Shown here piece after piece: positions 1-8,574 of a DNA stretch of 64,000 bases; positions within the stretch are counted from its first letter, which is position 1; each line of letters opens with the position of its first letter. Below the pieces are notes generated by a model. That model searched no databases, had not been told where the DNA came from, and saw only the letters and a list, made by a program, of their open reading frames with translations. The DNA is taken from assembly GCF_001427665.1 (NCBI RefSeq), contig NZ_LMHC01000001.1:102802-166801 (forward strand), read 5' to 3'. The position numbers were made by a program, and so were the translations under genes. Source of the stretch: Caulobacter sp. Root655 (GTDB taxonomy: Bacteria; Pseudomonadota; Alphaproteobacteria; Caulobacterales; Caulobacteraceae).

Positions 1-22
1 CTGCTTCACTCAAAACCCGCAT
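1..22 (-). CDS. possible 5' end of an unidentified gene
   Basis: On the minus strand an ATG at 22-20 opens a frame that runs off the window edge. A GGGAGG lies directly against it, so the SD spacing suits a TTG at 13-11 (about 9 bases) better than the ATG. Only a few codons are visible, so neither the product nor the exact start can be named. It would lie downstream of sdhB on the same strand. Confidence 0.25.
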
Positions 23-87
23 CCTCCCATTCCGCCAAAAATGACGGCGGCGTCACCTTTTGGCAAGCCGCTCGTCATTGTGCAGAA

Positions 88-870
88 TTAGACGACGCGT
101 TCGACCAGCATCTTCTTGATCTCGGCGATCGCCTTGGCCGGGTTCAGGCCCTTGGGGCAGACCTGAGCGCAGTTCATGATCGTGTGGCAGCGATAGAGCT
201 TGAACGGGTCCTCGAGGTCGTCGAGGCGCTCGCCCGTGGCTTCGTCGCGGCTGTCGATCAGCCAGCGATAGGCGTGCAGCAGGGTGGCCGGGCCCAGATA
301 CTTGTCGCCGTTCCACCAGTAGCTGGGGCACGAGGTCGAGCAGCAGGCGCACAGGATGCACTCGTAGAGGCCGTCGAGCTTGGAGCGGTCTTCCGGCGAC
401 TGCCGCCACTCGGCCTGCGGCTCGGGCGTGACGGTGTGCAGCCACGGCTCGATCGAGGCGTACTGGGCGTAGAACAGCGTCAGGTCGGGGATCAGGTCCT
501 TGACCACCGGCTGCGAGGGCAGCGGGCTGATCTGTACGGCCTTGCCGGGGGTGTCGGCGTGGCCGTGGGTGCAGGCCAGGGTATTGCGGCCGCCGATGTT
601 CATGGCGCAGGAGCCGCAGACCCCTTCGCGGCACGAGCGGCGGAAGGCCAGGGTCGGGTCGATGCTGTTCTTGATATAGAGCAGCGCGTCCAGGACCATC
701 GGGCCGCAGGCGTCGAGGTCGACCTCGTAGGTGTCCCAGCGCGGATTGCGGCCGTCTTCCGGATCGTAGCGATAGACCTTGAACGACCGGGTGTTCTTGG
801 CCCCGGCCGGAGCCGGCCAGGTCTTGCCGCTCTGGACGGTGGAGTTCTTGGGGAGGGTGAGTTGAACCAT
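88..870 (-). CDS. sdhB: succinate dehydrogenase iron-sulfur subunit SdhB
   Basis: Iron-sulfur subunit of complex II, which passes electrons from the SdhA flavin to quinone at the inner membrane. The 260-residue length is normal. The [2Fe-2S] ligands are in CREGVCGSC (C80, C85, C88) plus C100. A second cysteine set, [11 protein letters not shown] (171-181), and the [14 protein letters not shown] motif (C228, C234, C238) supply the [4Fe-4S] and [3Fe-4S] clusters. The ATG start has GGGAGGGTGAG just upstream. It is the last recognisable gene of the operon and is separated from sdhA by a methyltransferase gene and a 70-base gap, which is unusual for sdhCDAB. Confidence 0.97.
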   Translation of the reverse strand: MVQLTLPKNSTVQSGKTWPAPAGAKNTRSFKVYRYDPEDGRNPRWDTYEVDLDACGPMVLDALLYIKNSIDPTLAFRRSCREGVCGSCAMNIGGRNTLACTHGHADTPGKAVQISPLPSQPVVKDLIPDLTLFYAQYASIEPWLHTVTPEPQAEWRQSPEDRSKLDGLYECILCACCSTSCPSYWWNGDKYLGPATLLHAYRWLIDSRDEATGERLDDLEDPFKLYRCHTIMNCAQVCPKGLNPAKAIAEIKKMLVERVV

Positions 871-940
871 CAGAAGACGTCCTTGGACGAAGCGTTTGGC
901 GCGGCGGGGGCGAGCCCGAGGGCGTGGGCGTGGCGCGGGA

Positions 941-1663
941 TCATGCGGCGGCGTCCAGGTTGCGGCGTCCCAGCAGGATCACGCCGTGGTGGCCGCCATG
1001 ATCGGTCGACACCATGTTGATCTCCTCGACGCCGTGGGTGTTGAGGATCCGCAAAAGGCGTGACAGGTCGTAGTCGTACATCATGATCTGGCCGGGCTTG
1101 ATCCGTCCCCGCGCCCGGGCGACGGCGCCGCGCAGTCGCGCCAGCCGGGACCTGGTCAGTTGCAGATGCGGTTCGCGCCAGACGGTCAGGTGCAGGCTGA
1201 CATGGCCACCCGGCGCCAGGCGGTCGAGCAACTGCTCGAACAAGGCCGTGCCCCGCTCGGGCGGGATGTGCTGGAAGACGATGAACGAGTTGATCCAGTC
1301 GAACGGCCCCTCGGGCAGTACGTCGGTATACTGGGCCCCGCCTTTCAGGCGCGCCTTTTCCAGCATGCCCGGCGAGATGTCGTAGCCGACCACCTGATCG
1401 GCGTGGGCCATCATCGCCTCGCTCAGGCGGCCCGTGCCGCAGCCGAAGTCCAGGGCGCGGCCGCCCGGCGCGACGCCGGTCTGCTGACGCAGGCGCCCGA
1501 CGATGTCGGCGACGTGGCCGACGCCGGAATCGTAGAAGGACACGACGTCCTCGGCCTTCAGGTTCGCGGACCTGAAGCGAGGGAGGCTGGCCACGCCCCA
1601 AAACGGTTCGGTGGCGCCCAGTTCACGCCAGTCCGCGTCCGTGTCGCGCTCCCACACCACCAT
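941..1663 (-). CDS. class I SAM-dependent methyltransferase inside the sdh operon
   Basis: 240 residues. The SAM-binding motif I is clear ([14 protein letters not shown]), followed by an acidic motif II (VVGYDIS) and a post-motif region [17 protein letters not shown] typical of UbiE/Methyltransf_11-like enzymes. The substrate cannot be told from sequence. The ATG at 1663 was chosen because it lies 8 bases after the sdhA stop; the same frame continues upstream but overlaps sdhA extensively. Position between sdhA and sdhB implies co-transcription with complex II. A role linked to quinone or to respiratory-subunit modification is only an inference from context. Confidence 0.85.
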   Translation of the reverse strand: MVVWERDTDADWRELGATEPFWGVASLPRFRSANLKAEDVVSFYDSGVGHVADIVGRLRQQTGVAPGGRALDFGCGTGRLSEAMMAHADQVVGYDISPGMLEKARLKGGAQYTDVLPEGPFDWINSFIVFQHIPPERGTALFEQLLDRLAPGGHVSLHLTVWREPHLQLTRSRLARLRGAVARARGRIKPGQIMMYDYDLSRLLRILNTHGVEEINMVSTDHGGHHGVILLGRRNLDAAA

Positions 1664-1671
1664 CACGGGCC

Positions 1672-3459
1672 TCAGTAGACCCGCGCCTTGGGCGGGATGT
1701 AGTCGATGTCTTTCGACATGGTGTAGCTGTGCACCGGTCGGAAATCGATCTTCACCTTGCCCGTGCCCTGGTCGAGCCAGGCCAGGGTGTGCTTCATCCA
1801 TTCCTTGTCGTCGCGGTTGGAGAAGTCCTCGCGGGCATGGGCGCCGCGGCTTTCGGTGCGGTTGACCGCCCCGGCCACCGTCACGACGGCCTGGCCGATC
1901 AGGTTGTCGAACTCCAGGGTCTCCATCAGGTCGGTGTTCCACACCAGGCCCCGGTCGCTGACCTTGATGTCCTTGGCCTTTTCCCAGACCACGCCCAGGC
2001 GCGCGACGCCGCTTTCCAGGCTCTCGCCGGTGCGGAACACCGCGGCGTCCTCCTGCATGGCCTTCTGCATCTCCAGACGCAGCGCCGCCGTCGGCTGGGC
2101 GCCATTGGCGTTGCGGTAGCGGTCGAAGCGGGCCAGGTGGCCGTCCGTCATGCTGTCCTGCAGCTCCGGCTGAGTAGCCAGGGGCTTGAGGATCTCGGCG
2201 CAGCGCAGCGCGGCGGCGCGGCCGAACACCACCAGGTCGATCAGGCTGTTGGAGCCCAGGCGGTTGGCGCCGTGCACCGAGACGCAGGCCGCCTCGCCCA
2301 CGGCCATCAGGCCGGGGATCACCTGGTCGGGGTTGTCGCCCGACTTGGTGACGACCTCGCCGTGATAGTTCGTCGGGATGCCGCCCATGTTGTAGTGGAC
2401 GGTCGGCAGCACCGGGATCGGGGCCTTGGTCACGTCGACGCCGGCGAACACCTTGGCGGTCTCGGAGATGCCGGGCAGGCGCTCGTGCAGGATCTTCGGG
2501 TCCAGGTGGTCCAGGTGCAGGAAGATGTGGTCCTTGTTGGGGCCCACGCCGCGGCCTTCGCGGATCTCGATGGTCATGGCCCGGCTGACCATGTCGCGCG
2601 GGGCCAGGTCCTTCACGGACGGGGCGTAGCGCTCCATGAAGCGCTCGCCTTCCGAGTTGGTCAGGTAGCCGCCCTCGCCGCGGGCGCCCTCGGTGATCAG
2701 GCAGCCGGCGCCGTAGATGCCGGTCGGGTGGAACTGGACGAATTCCATGTCCTGCAGCGGCAGGCCGGCCCGCAGGGCCATGGCGTTGCCGTCGCCGGTG
2801 CAGGTGTGGGCCGAGGTGGCCGAGAAGTAGGCGCGGCCGTAGCCGCCGGTCGCCAGAATGACCATCTGGGCCTGGAACCGGTGCAGGGTGCCGTCGTCCA
2901 GCTTCCAGGCGGTGACGCCCCGGCAGACGCCGTCTTCCATGATCAGGTCGAGCGCGAAATACTCGATGAAGAACTCGGTGTCGTGGGCCAGGGACTGGCC
3001 GTACATCGTGTGCAGCATGGCGTGACCGGTGCGGTCGGCCGCCGCGCAGGTGCGCTGGATCGGGCCTTCGCCATAGTTCTTGGTCATGCCGCCGAAGGCG
3101 CGCTGGTAGATCTTGCCTTCCTCGGTGCGCGAGAACGGCACGCCCCAGTGCTCCAGCTCATAGACGGCGGCCGGGGCGTTGCGGGTCAGATATTCGATGG
3201 CGTCCTGGTCGCCCAGCCAGTCCGAGCCCTTGACGGTGTCGTACATGTGCCAGCGCCAGTCATCCTGGCCCATATTGCCCAGCGAGGCCGAGATCCCGCC
3301 CTGGGCGGCGACCGTGTGGCTGCGGGTCGGGAACACCTTGGTGACGCAGGCGGTCTTCAGGCCGGCCTGGGCGCAGCCGAGCGCGGCCCGCAGGCCCGAA
3401 CCGCCGGCGCCGACGACGACGACGTCGAACTTGTGGTCGATGAACTTGTAGGCCGACAT
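1672..3459 (-). CDS. sdhA: succinate dehydrogenase flavoprotein subunit SdhA
   Basis: 595 residues, catalytic flavoprotein that oxidises succinate to fumarate. It has the N-terminal FAD-binding fold ([16 protein letters not shown]), the covalent-flavin histidine in [10 protein letters not shown], the active-site segment [21 protein letters not shown] split over the substrate site, and the C-terminal [16 protein letters not shown] motif. The ATG at 3459 shares one base with the sdhD stop (TGATG), which fixes the start. It ends 8 bases before the methyltransferase gene. Confidence 0.98.
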   Translation of the reverse strand: MSAYKFIDHKFDVVVVGAGGSGLRAALGCAQAGLKTACVTKVFPTRSHTVAAQGGISASLGNMGQDDWRWHMYDTVKGSDWLGDQDAIEYLTRNAPAAVYELEHWGVPFSRTEEGKIYQRAFGGMTKNYGEGPIQRTCAAADRTGHAMLHTMYGQSLAHDTEFFIEYFALDLIMEDGVCRGVTAWKLDDGTLHRFQAQMVILATGGYGRAYFSATSAHTCTGDGNAMALRAGLPLQDMEFVQFHPTGIYGAGCLITEGARGEGGYLTNSEGERFMERYAPSVKDLAPRDMVSRAMTIEIREGRGVGPNKDHIFLHLDHLDPKILHERLPGISETAKVFAGVDVTKAPIPVLPTVHYNMGGIPTNYHGEVVTKSGDNPDQVIPGLMAVGEAACVSVHGANRLGSNSLIDLVVFGRAAALRCAEILKPLATQPELQDSMTDGHLARFDRYRNANGAQPTAALRLEMQKAMQEDAAVFRTGESLESGVARLGVVWEKAKDIKVSDRGLVWNTDLMETLEFDNLIGQAVVTVAGAVNRTESRGAHAREDFSNRDDKEWMKHTLAWLDQGTGKVKIDFRPVHSYTMSKDIDYIPPKARVY

Positions 3460-3866
3460 CAAAAGGCTCCGGTGAAGGCGACCTTGAGGATCGCAACGAC
3501 CCCCACGGCGCCGCCGAGGACGCAAAGGAACAGGTTGCCGATCACCAGGACCGACTTGATCACGAAGCCCTGGATGTAGTCCTCGATGACCAGCTGGATG
3601 GCGCCCTTCAGGTGGATCAGGGCGACGACCAGCAGCAGGCACAGCAGGACGGTGTTGAGCGGGATCGACACCCACTCGATCGCCCCGTCATAGCCGATCC
3701 CGGCCAGGCGCAGGCCGGCGAACACGCCCCACAGGGCCAGGGGGATCAGGGCCAGGCCCGAGACGCGCTCGGTGATGAAGTGGCCGACGCCGTGGTGCGA
3801 GGCGCCCAGGCCGCGGGCCCGGGACATGGCGGTGCGGAAACGACCGGCGGAAGACGAGTTGGCCAT
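3459..3866 (-). CDS. sdhD: succinate dehydrogenase membrane anchor SdhD
   Basis: 135 residues with three predicted membrane segments. The N-terminal part [20 protein letters not shown] and the C-terminal [14 protein letters not shown] match the haem- and quinone-binding anchor of alphaproteobacterial complex II. The ATG at 3866 starts 2 bases after the sdhC stop, and the stop overlaps the sdhA start by one base, so translation is likely coupled along the operon. Confidence 0.93.
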   Translation of the reverse strand: MANSSSAGRFRTAMSRARGLGASHHGVGHFITERVSGLALIPLALWGVFAGLRLAGIGYDGAIEWVSIPLNTVLLCLLLVVALIHLKGAIQLVIEDYIQGFVIKSVLVIGNLFLCVLGGAVGVVAILKVAFTGAF

Positions 3867-3868
3867 GA

Positions 3869-4276
3869 TCAGAGCGCTCCGGTTTGGGCGGCGATCACCC
3901 AGACCACGATGGCGCCGACCACCGCGAAGGCGATGGCGCAGGCGCCGGACATGTCGGCGACCTTCGGCGTGAAGCCGCGGCCGACGTCCCAGAAGGACTG
4001 GCGGACGGTGTAGGCCAGGTTGAACAGCAGGGCGACGGTCAGGCCGAACAGCACCAGCTTGCCGATCAGCGACCCCAGCAGGCCGGTGTAGCAGGCGTAG
4101 GCCTCGGGCCCGGAGGCCAGCGACAGCGCCCAGCCGGCCAGCAGCAGCGCGCCGACATAGAGGGCGATCACGCTGCCCCGGTGCAGGATCGAGCAGGCCA
4201 TGGTGATGTGCCAGCGCCAGACCTGCAGGTGCGGCGACAGTGGGCGCTCGGGAAGTCCCCCGCTGGTGTCGGTCAT
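3869..4276 (-). CDS. sdhC: succinate dehydrogenase cytochrome b556 subunit SdhC
   Basis: 135 residues, first gene of the operon. RPLSPHLQVWRWHITMACSI followed by LHRGSVIAL is the SdhC signature; the histidine in SILHRG is the expected haem ligand. Three hydrophobic segments follow. An in-frame TTG lies four codons upstream at 4288, but the ATG at 4276 with AAGGGTTGGACG before it is the better start. SdhC and SdhD happen to have the same length. Confidence 0.94.
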   Translation of the reverse strand: MTDTSGGLPERPLSPHLQVWRWHITMACSILHRGSVIALYVGALLLAGWALSLASGPEAYACYTGLLGSLIGKLVLFGLTVALLFNLAYTVRQSFWDVGRGFTPKVADMSGACAIAFAVVGAIVVWVIAAQTGAL

Positions 4277-4314
4277 GAAAACGTCCAACCCTTTGGCTTT
4301 GTGCGTTGCGGGAT

Positions 4315-4343
4315 GCTTTTAAGCGCGACACCCCCGGTGTCAA
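4315..4343 (-). promoter_or_regulatory. candidate housekeeping promoter of the sdh operon
   Basis: On the minus strand TTGACAC (4343-4337) is followed after about 12 bases by GCTTAAAAGC (4324-4315). This matches the Caulobacter sigma-73 consensus TTGACGS-N10-14-GCTANAWC apart from two positions. It sits about 40-70 bases before the sdhC start. This is a reading of consensus only; no transcript start is known here. Confidence 0.55.
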
Positions 4344-4357
4344 CGCGACCGCCCTTG

Positions 4358-4374
4358 TTGAGAAACGTTCTCAG
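4358..4374. promoter_or_regulatory. palindromic motif upstream of sdhC, shared with the gltD upstream region
   Basis: TTGAGAAACGTTCTCAG contains the inverted repeat TGAGAA-N3-TTCTCA. It lies about 15 bases upstream of the candidate -35 of sdhC. A near copy, TTGAGAGGCGTTCTCAG, is found at 54102-54118 before gltD (15 of 17 bases identical). The bound factor is unknown. Confidence 0.5.
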
Positions 4375-4462
4375 CGTCGCCGTGGGGAGCGGCGAACTAC
4401 AATACTCAAGCTTGGGTGACGTTCGCTCTCCCCTTGCGGAGACGGAGGCCCCCGGACTTGGC

Positions 4463-4490
4463 CGGGGACAGGCGCATGCGCCTGTCCCCG
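4463..4490. repeat. 28-base perfect palindrome, copy 1
   Basis: Left arm CGGGGACAGGCGCA and its exact complement meet at a central GCATGC. It lies between the sdhC promoter and the 3' end of the Nudix gene. Outer flanks CTCTCCCCTT (4429-4438) and AAGGGGAGAAG (4511 onward) form a further inverted pair. Copy 2 is at 48494-48521. It may act as a bidirectional transcript end or as a structured DNA element. Confidence 0.8.
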
Positions 4491-4523
4491 ACCGACACCT
4501 TGAACTCCCGAAGGGGAGAAGGA

Positions 4524-5108
4524 TCAGACGCGGAACAAGTTCAGCATCGCCCACTGCAACAGCATGATGGTCTTGGCGTCGCGGATCTGGCCGGACGCGA
4601 TCATCGCCATGGCCTCGTCGATCGTGCGCTCCAGCACCTCGATCTCCTCGCCCTCCTCTTCGAGGCCGCCGCCGTCGGAAACCTTCATCGAGGCGTCGTA
4701 TTCGGCCACGAAGAAGTGCAGGGTCTCGGTCACCGAGCCTGGGCTCATGAAGGCCTGGAACACCTTGCGCACTTCGGTCAGGCGATAGCCGACCTCCTCC
4801 TCGACCTCGGCGCGGATGCGTTCCTCGGGCGAGGCGTCGTCCAGCAGGCCGGCGGCGGTCTCGATCAGCAGGCCGTCATAACCGACGGCGTAGGCCGGAT
4901 AGCGGAACTGCCGGGTCAACAGCACCGCGCGGGTCGACAGGTTGTAGGGCAGCAGGGTCGCGCCGTCGCCCCGGTCATAGGTCTCGCGGCTCTGGGTGCG
5001 CCACTGGCCGTCATTGCCGCGCCAGTCGAAGACGGTCTTCTTCAGCAGGTACCAGTCGTGGGACAGCACCTTCACATCCTTGACGCGGATCCGGTCGGCG
5101 ACGCTCAT
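4524..5108 (-). CDS. Nudix hydrolase, NudK/ADP-sugar pyrophosphatase-like
   Basis: 194 residues. The Nudix box reads AGLLDDASPEERIRAEVEEEVGY (first half AGLLDDASPEER, second half AEVEEEVGY): the core EVEEEVG is intact, but the usual arginine before the first glutamate is alanine. The flanking LLTRQFRYPAY and QAFMSPGSVTETLHFFVAEY segments resemble GDP-mannose and ADP-sugar pyrophosphatases of the NudK/NudF group. An ATG at 5108 is used; a GTG at 5114 directly after the upstream stop has a closer SD (AAGGGA) and is an alternative. It lies 6 bases downstream of the ZapE-like gene. Confidence 0.88.
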   Translation of the reverse strand: MSVADRIRVKDVKVLSHDWYLLKKTVFDWRGNDGQWRTQSRETYDRGDGATLLPYNLSTRAVLLTRQFRYPAYAVGYDGLLIETAAGLLDDASPEERIRAEVEEEVGYRLTEVRKVFQAFMSPGSVTETLHFFVAEYDASMKVSDGGGLEEEGEEIEVLERTIDEAMAMIASGQIRDAKTIMLLQWAMLNLFRV

Positions 5109-5114
5109 GCTCAC

Positions 5115-6233
5115 TCAATCCCTTATCTTGGCCACGTAGTCGGCCGAACGCATTTCCTGCAGGCGCGACACCGTGCGCTCGAATTCGAAAGACCCGTCGC
5201 CAGCCGGGTACAGGGCCTCGGGCTCGCCGTCGGCCAGGGCCACCAGCTTGGCGTCGGCTTCGTAGAGCGAGTCGATCAGGGTGTTGAACCGCTTGGCCGC
5301 GTCGCGCCGATCGGGGGTCAGCAGCGGCACGTCCTCGAGGAACAGGGTGTGGAAGCGCGCGGAGATCGCCAGGTAGTCCTGCGGGCCCAGGGTCTGCTGG
5401 CACAGGCTGGCGAACGAGGCCCGCAGCAGGCCGCCGGCGGCGCGCGGGAAGCGCATCTTGCGGCCTAGAACTTCCACGGTGGCCCCGGTCTCCTCGGCCC
5501 CGTCCAGCATATCGGCCCACAGGGCGTCGAACTCGGCCAGGTTCTTCCTGTCGTCGGGCGACAGCCAGGTGCGGGCGGCCCGCAGCCGGTCCAGGCGGAA
5601 ATCGACCGGGCCGCGCACGGCCACCACGTCCATCCGCTCCTTCAGCATGGCGATGAAGGGCGTGAAGAGCTGGCGGTTAAGGCCGTCCTTGTAGAGGTCG
5701 TCGGGCGGCCGGTTGGAGGTGGCCACCAGGGTGACTCCCTGGGCGAACAGCGCCTCGAACAGCCGGCCCAGGATCATCGCGTCGGCGATGTCGGTGACCT
5801 GCAGCTCGTCGAAGCACAACAGCCGGGCCTGGGACGCGATCAGGTCGGCGGTCGGGGCGATCGGGTCGTCGCCCTTGTGCTGGCCGAACCGCGCCTTGCG
5901 CTCGGCCGCGTCGCCCTTGCGCCAGGCGTCGATATGGCCGTGGACCTCGGCCATGAAGGCGTGGAAGTGAGCGCGGCGCTTCCTGTCGACCGGGGCGCTG
6001 TCGAAGAACAGGTCCATCAGCATCGACTTGCCGCGCCCCACCGGGCCCCACAGGTAGACGCCCTTCTGGCCCTTGGGCTTGCGCCCGAACAGCGAGAAGC
6101 CCGGCTCGCCGGCGTTGTCGAGGTCGGCCTCCAGCCGCGACAGGGCGTCGACGGCGGCGGCCTGGGCGGCGTCGGGCTTGATCTCGCCCTGGGCCAGGCG
6201 CTGACGATAGGCGGTGCGGACGGATGTAGGCAT
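5115..6233 (-). CDS. zapE: ZapE/AFG1-family ATPase
   Basis: 372 residues. AAA-type P-loop GVYLWGPVGRGKSMLMDLFF is near residues 57-76, followed by the family-typical HFHAFM, LLCFDELQVTDIADAMILGRL (Walker B) and LVATSNRPPDDLYKDGLNR. AFG1/LACE1-type proteins act in mitochondrial protein turnover; ZapE in E. coli is linked to the division ring. The ATG at 6233 was preferred; the frame extends about 27 codons upstream without a good SD. It overlaps nothing and is followed closely by the Nudix gene. Confidence 0.92.
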   Translation of the reverse strand: MPTSVRTAYRQRLAQGEIKPDAAQAAAVDALSRLEADLDNAGEPGFSLFGRKPKGQKGVYLWGPVGRGKSMLMDLFFDSAPVDRKRRAHFHAFMAEVHGHIDAWRKGDAAERKARFGQHKGDDPIAPTADLIASQARLLCFDELQVTDIADAMILGRLFEALFAQGVTLVATSNRPPDDLYKDGLNRQLFTPFIAMLKERMDVVAVRGPVDFRLDRLRAARTWLSPDDRKNLAEFDALWADMLDGAEETGATVEVLGRKMRFPRAAGGLLRASFASLCQQTLGPQDYLAISARFHTLFLEDVPLLTPDRRDAAKRFNTLIDSLYEADAKLVALADGEPEALYPAGDGSFEFERTVSRLQEMRSADYVAKIRD

Positions 6234-6325
6234 CGCGGACGGGGTTAGCGCGCGGCGGCGCTCAGGAAAAGCGGAACGTGGCCGGAGGCGGGTTCGTTCT
6301 TCTCGGGAATGCAAGGAGACCCGTC

Positions 6326-6517
6326 ATGGCCCGACCCGAAGACCGCACGATCCCCTCGGACCTCGCGCCCGAAGGCGCGACCGCGGCGCTGTATGACGCC
6401 GACGACAACCTCGAGCTCGACGCCGGCGCGACGCCGCGCAACGGCGACCTCGACCACCAGCACGGGACCAAGACCCGCCAGGCCCGCAAGAACGAGATCA
6501 GCAAGAGGGCGCTCTAA
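6326..6517 (+). CDS. 63-residue hydrophilic protein of unknown function
   Basis: The ATG at 6326 follows a strong AAGGAGA (6314-6320), and the frame runs to TAA. The protein is charged and without cysteine or a membrane segment (MARPEDRTIPSDLAPEG at the start, RKNEISKRAL at the end). The stop codon overlaps the convergent stop of the thioredoxin-like gene by two bases. No family is recognised. It stands alone on its strand between two minus-strand genes. Confidence 0.7.
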   Translation: MARPEDRTIPSDLAPEGATAALYDADDNLELDAGATPRNGDLDHQHGTKTRQARKNEISKRAL

Positions 6518-7149
6518 ACCCCCAGGTCCTTCCGCACGAACCGGTACGTCTCGCGGCGCTCGCAGGCGCAGGCCTTCATCTTGCCGTCCTTGCCCCACCA
6601 GACCAGCAGCGGATAGGCGAAGTTCACGCCATTGGCCTTGAGCAGCGGCCGCAGGTCCTCGACGGTCTTGCGGCCGGCCTCGATCACCGCCGTGCGGGCC
6701 ACGTCGCCGTCGGCGGGATGGAGGCCCGCCGCCGTCCAGGCCTCGACCGGGGTGGCGTCCCAGCGTTCCGACAGCGCCCAGTCGCGGTTGACCCACAGCT
6801 CGGCCACGGTCGCCCGCTCGGCCGGGGTGGACTTGGGCACGCCGTTGCGGTCGGCGCGGGCGATCTCGATCAGCCGGGTGTCGACGCCCGCCTTGTGCAG
6901 GCGCGGATACTCCTCCTGCTTGAAGCGCACGCAGTCGGGACAGGTGCGGAAGCTGACCATGTAGAGCCTGGACCCGGTCAGGCCCGGCGACACCCAGCCT
7001 GAGCTCTCGAGGATCTTGGTGATCTCCGCCTGGTTCTTGGTGATGGTCTTGGGCCGCCAGCGCAGTTCGAAGTTCCAATAGGCCCAGACCCCCGCTCCGA
7101 TGGCGACGATCACGACGGCGAGGACCAGCCAGCGGCCGAGGTTTTTCAT
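6514..7149 (-). CDS. membrane-anchored thioredoxin-like protein with a CPDC motif
   Basis: 211 residues. Residues 5-24 form a single N-terminal membrane anchor (WLVLAVVIVAIGAGVWAYW). The periplasmic part has LYMVSFRTCPDCVRFKQEEYPRL split around CPDC, like the active site of thioredoxin-fold proteins, and a second CAC near the C terminus. A redox or thiol-reductase role in the periplasm is likely, but the partner is unknown. The ATG has AGGAGC five bases upstream. A divergent promoter region of about 118 bases separates it from the acyltransferase gene. Confidence 0.75.
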   Translation of the reverse strand: MKNLGRWLVLAVVIVAIGAGVWAYWNFELRWRPKTITKNQAEITKILESSGWVSPGLTGSRLYMVSFRTCPDCVRFKQEEYPRLHKAGVDTRLIEIARADRNGVPKSTPAERATVAELWVNRDWALSERWDATPVEAWTAAGLHPADGDVARTAVIEAGRKTVEDLRPLLKANGVNFAYPLLVWWGKDGKMKACACERRETYRFVRKDLGV

Positions 7150-7267
7150 GAAGCGCTCCTGAATGCCCGGCCGCCAACCTCGGACGGCGCGGCCTCCACG
7201 TCAAATTTCCCGCTGACCGTGCGGACCTCGCCTTGGAAGCGGAGCCGGGCTTGTCTAGGGTCGCCGC

Positions 7268-8119
7268 ATGGTCAATCCGCGGGGCGCGCCGGCCGGCCCC
7301 CACATCATCGACACCCTGATCGCCGAGCGCGCGCCCCGGCTGTGCGGCTCGCCGGCCTGGCCCTTGGCGCGCGGACCGCTGTACGCCCTGCTCAGCTACG
7401 GCAAGGCCCGGGCCATGGCCGACGCCATCGCCTCGATGGCCGGCCGCGCGGCGCTGGAGTACGTTTCGAACCTGCTGAGCGTGAAGGTCGAGGTCCACGG
7501 CCTGGAGAACCTGCCGGCCAGGGGCCGTGTGCTGATCGTCTGCAACCACCCGACCGGCATCGCCGACGGGGTGGCGGTCTACGACGCCCTCAAGGCGCGG
7601 CGGCCCGACCTGATGTTCTACGCCAACGCCGACGCCCACCGGGTCTGTCCCGGCCTCGACGAGGTGCTGATCCCGGTCGAATGGGTCGACGCCAAGCGCA
7701 CCCTGGGCCACACGCGCCAGGTCCTGCAACGCACCAAGGCGGCGCTGGAGGCCGAGAGGGCCCTGATGATCTTCCCGGCCGGCCGCCTGGCGATCCGGGT
7801 CGAGGGCCGGCTGACCGACCGCCCCTGGCAGGCTTCGGCCGCCGCCATCGCGCGCTGGTATGACGCGCCGATCGTCCCGATGCACTTGACCGGCCCCTGG
7901 TCGATCCTGTTCCACCTGTTCGACGGCCGAGCCCAGGAGTTGCGCGACATCACCCTGTTCCACGAAATGCTCAACAAGCGCGGTCGCCGCTTCTCGCTGA
8001 CCGTCGGCCGCCCGATCCCGGCCCAGGCGCTCGACCCCGACGCCGCCGTGGCCGCCGAGGCGCTGAAACACTTCGTCGAGCGCGTGCTGCCCTCCAACCC
8101 CGAGGCGGTGTTCGGATGA
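7268..8119 (+). CDS. PlsC-like lysophospholipid/glycerolipid acyltransferase
   Basis: 283 residues. VLIVCNHPTGIADGVAVYDAL is the acyltransferase block I (NHPTGxxD variety), and LMIFPAGRLAIR is the FPEG-like block III with alanine in place of glutamate. Blocks IPVEWVD and PIVPMHLTG fit the family. It probably acylates a lyso-lipid at the inner membrane; the NHPTG form is common in lyso-ornithine-lipid and hemolysin-like acyltransferases, so the exact substrate is open. Its stop overlaps the tsaE start (ATGA). Confidence 0.8.
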   Translation: MVNPRGAPAGPHIIDTLIAERAPRLCGSPAWPLARGPLYALLSYGKARAMADAIASMAGRAALEYVSNLLSVKVEVHGLENLPARGRVLIVCNHPTGIADGVAVYDALKARRPDLMFYANADAHRVCPGLDEVLIPVEWVDAKRTLGHTRQVLQRTKAALEAERALMIFPAGRLAIRVEGRLTDRPWQASAAAIARWYDAPIVPMHLTGPWSILFHLFDGRAQELRDITLFHEMLNKRGRRFSLTVGRPIPAQALDPDAAVAAEALKHFVERVLPSNPEAVFG

Positions 8120-8574
8120 TCGAGGTTTCCCTACCCGACGAGGCCGCCACCCAGCGGCTGGGCCTGGCCTTGTCCAGAGCCCTGCGGCCGGGCGACGCCG
8201 TCTGCCTGACCGGTCCGCTGGGGGCCGGCAAGTCGACCCTGGCCCGGGCCATGGTCCGCGCCCTGACCACGCCGGACGAAGAGGTGCCCAGCCCGACCTT
8301 CACCCTGGTGCAGTTCTATGACGGCCCCGATTTTCCGGTCGCCCATTTCGACCTCTACCGCGTGACCGACCCGGACGAGGCCTACGAGATCGGCCTGGAA
8401 GAGGCTTTGGAGGACGGGGCGGCGCTGATCGAATGGCCGCAGCGGCTACAGGGCCGTCTGCCGGCGAACCGACTCGATATAGACATCACGCCCATCGCCG
8501 GTGAAGACGGCGAGGCGCGGCGGGCGGTGCTGACCGCCCACGGGACCTTCGAAGGACGCAAGCTTGAGCTCTGA
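8116..8574 (+). CDS. tsaE: tRNA t6A37 biosynthesis ATPase TsaE
   Basis: 152 residues. The P-loop CLTGPLGAGKSTLARAMV (G33-S40), VPSPTFTLVQFYDG, HFDLYRVTDPDEAYEIGLEE and ALIEWPQRL are all signature TsaE segments. With TsaB, TsaC/Sua5 and TsaD it makes threonylcarbamoyl-adenosine on tRNA. Neighbouring genes are overlapped on both sides. A TsaE-then-kinase arrangement occurs widely, as tsaE is commonly fused or adjacent to the AmgK-type kinase. Confidence 0.95.
   Translation: MIEVSLPDEAATQRLGLALSRALRPGDAVCLTGPLGAGKSTLARAMVRALTTPDEEVPSPTFTLVQFYDGPDFPVAHFDLYRVTDPDEAYEIGLEEALEDGAALIEWPQRLQGRLPANRLDIDITPIAGEDGEARRAVLTAHGTFEGRKLEL

Noticed and set aside
3460..3675. N-terminal extension of SdhA upstream of 3459
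   Set aside because: The sequence is out-of-frame sdhD and matches no SdhA; the start at 3459 fits the TGATG overlap.
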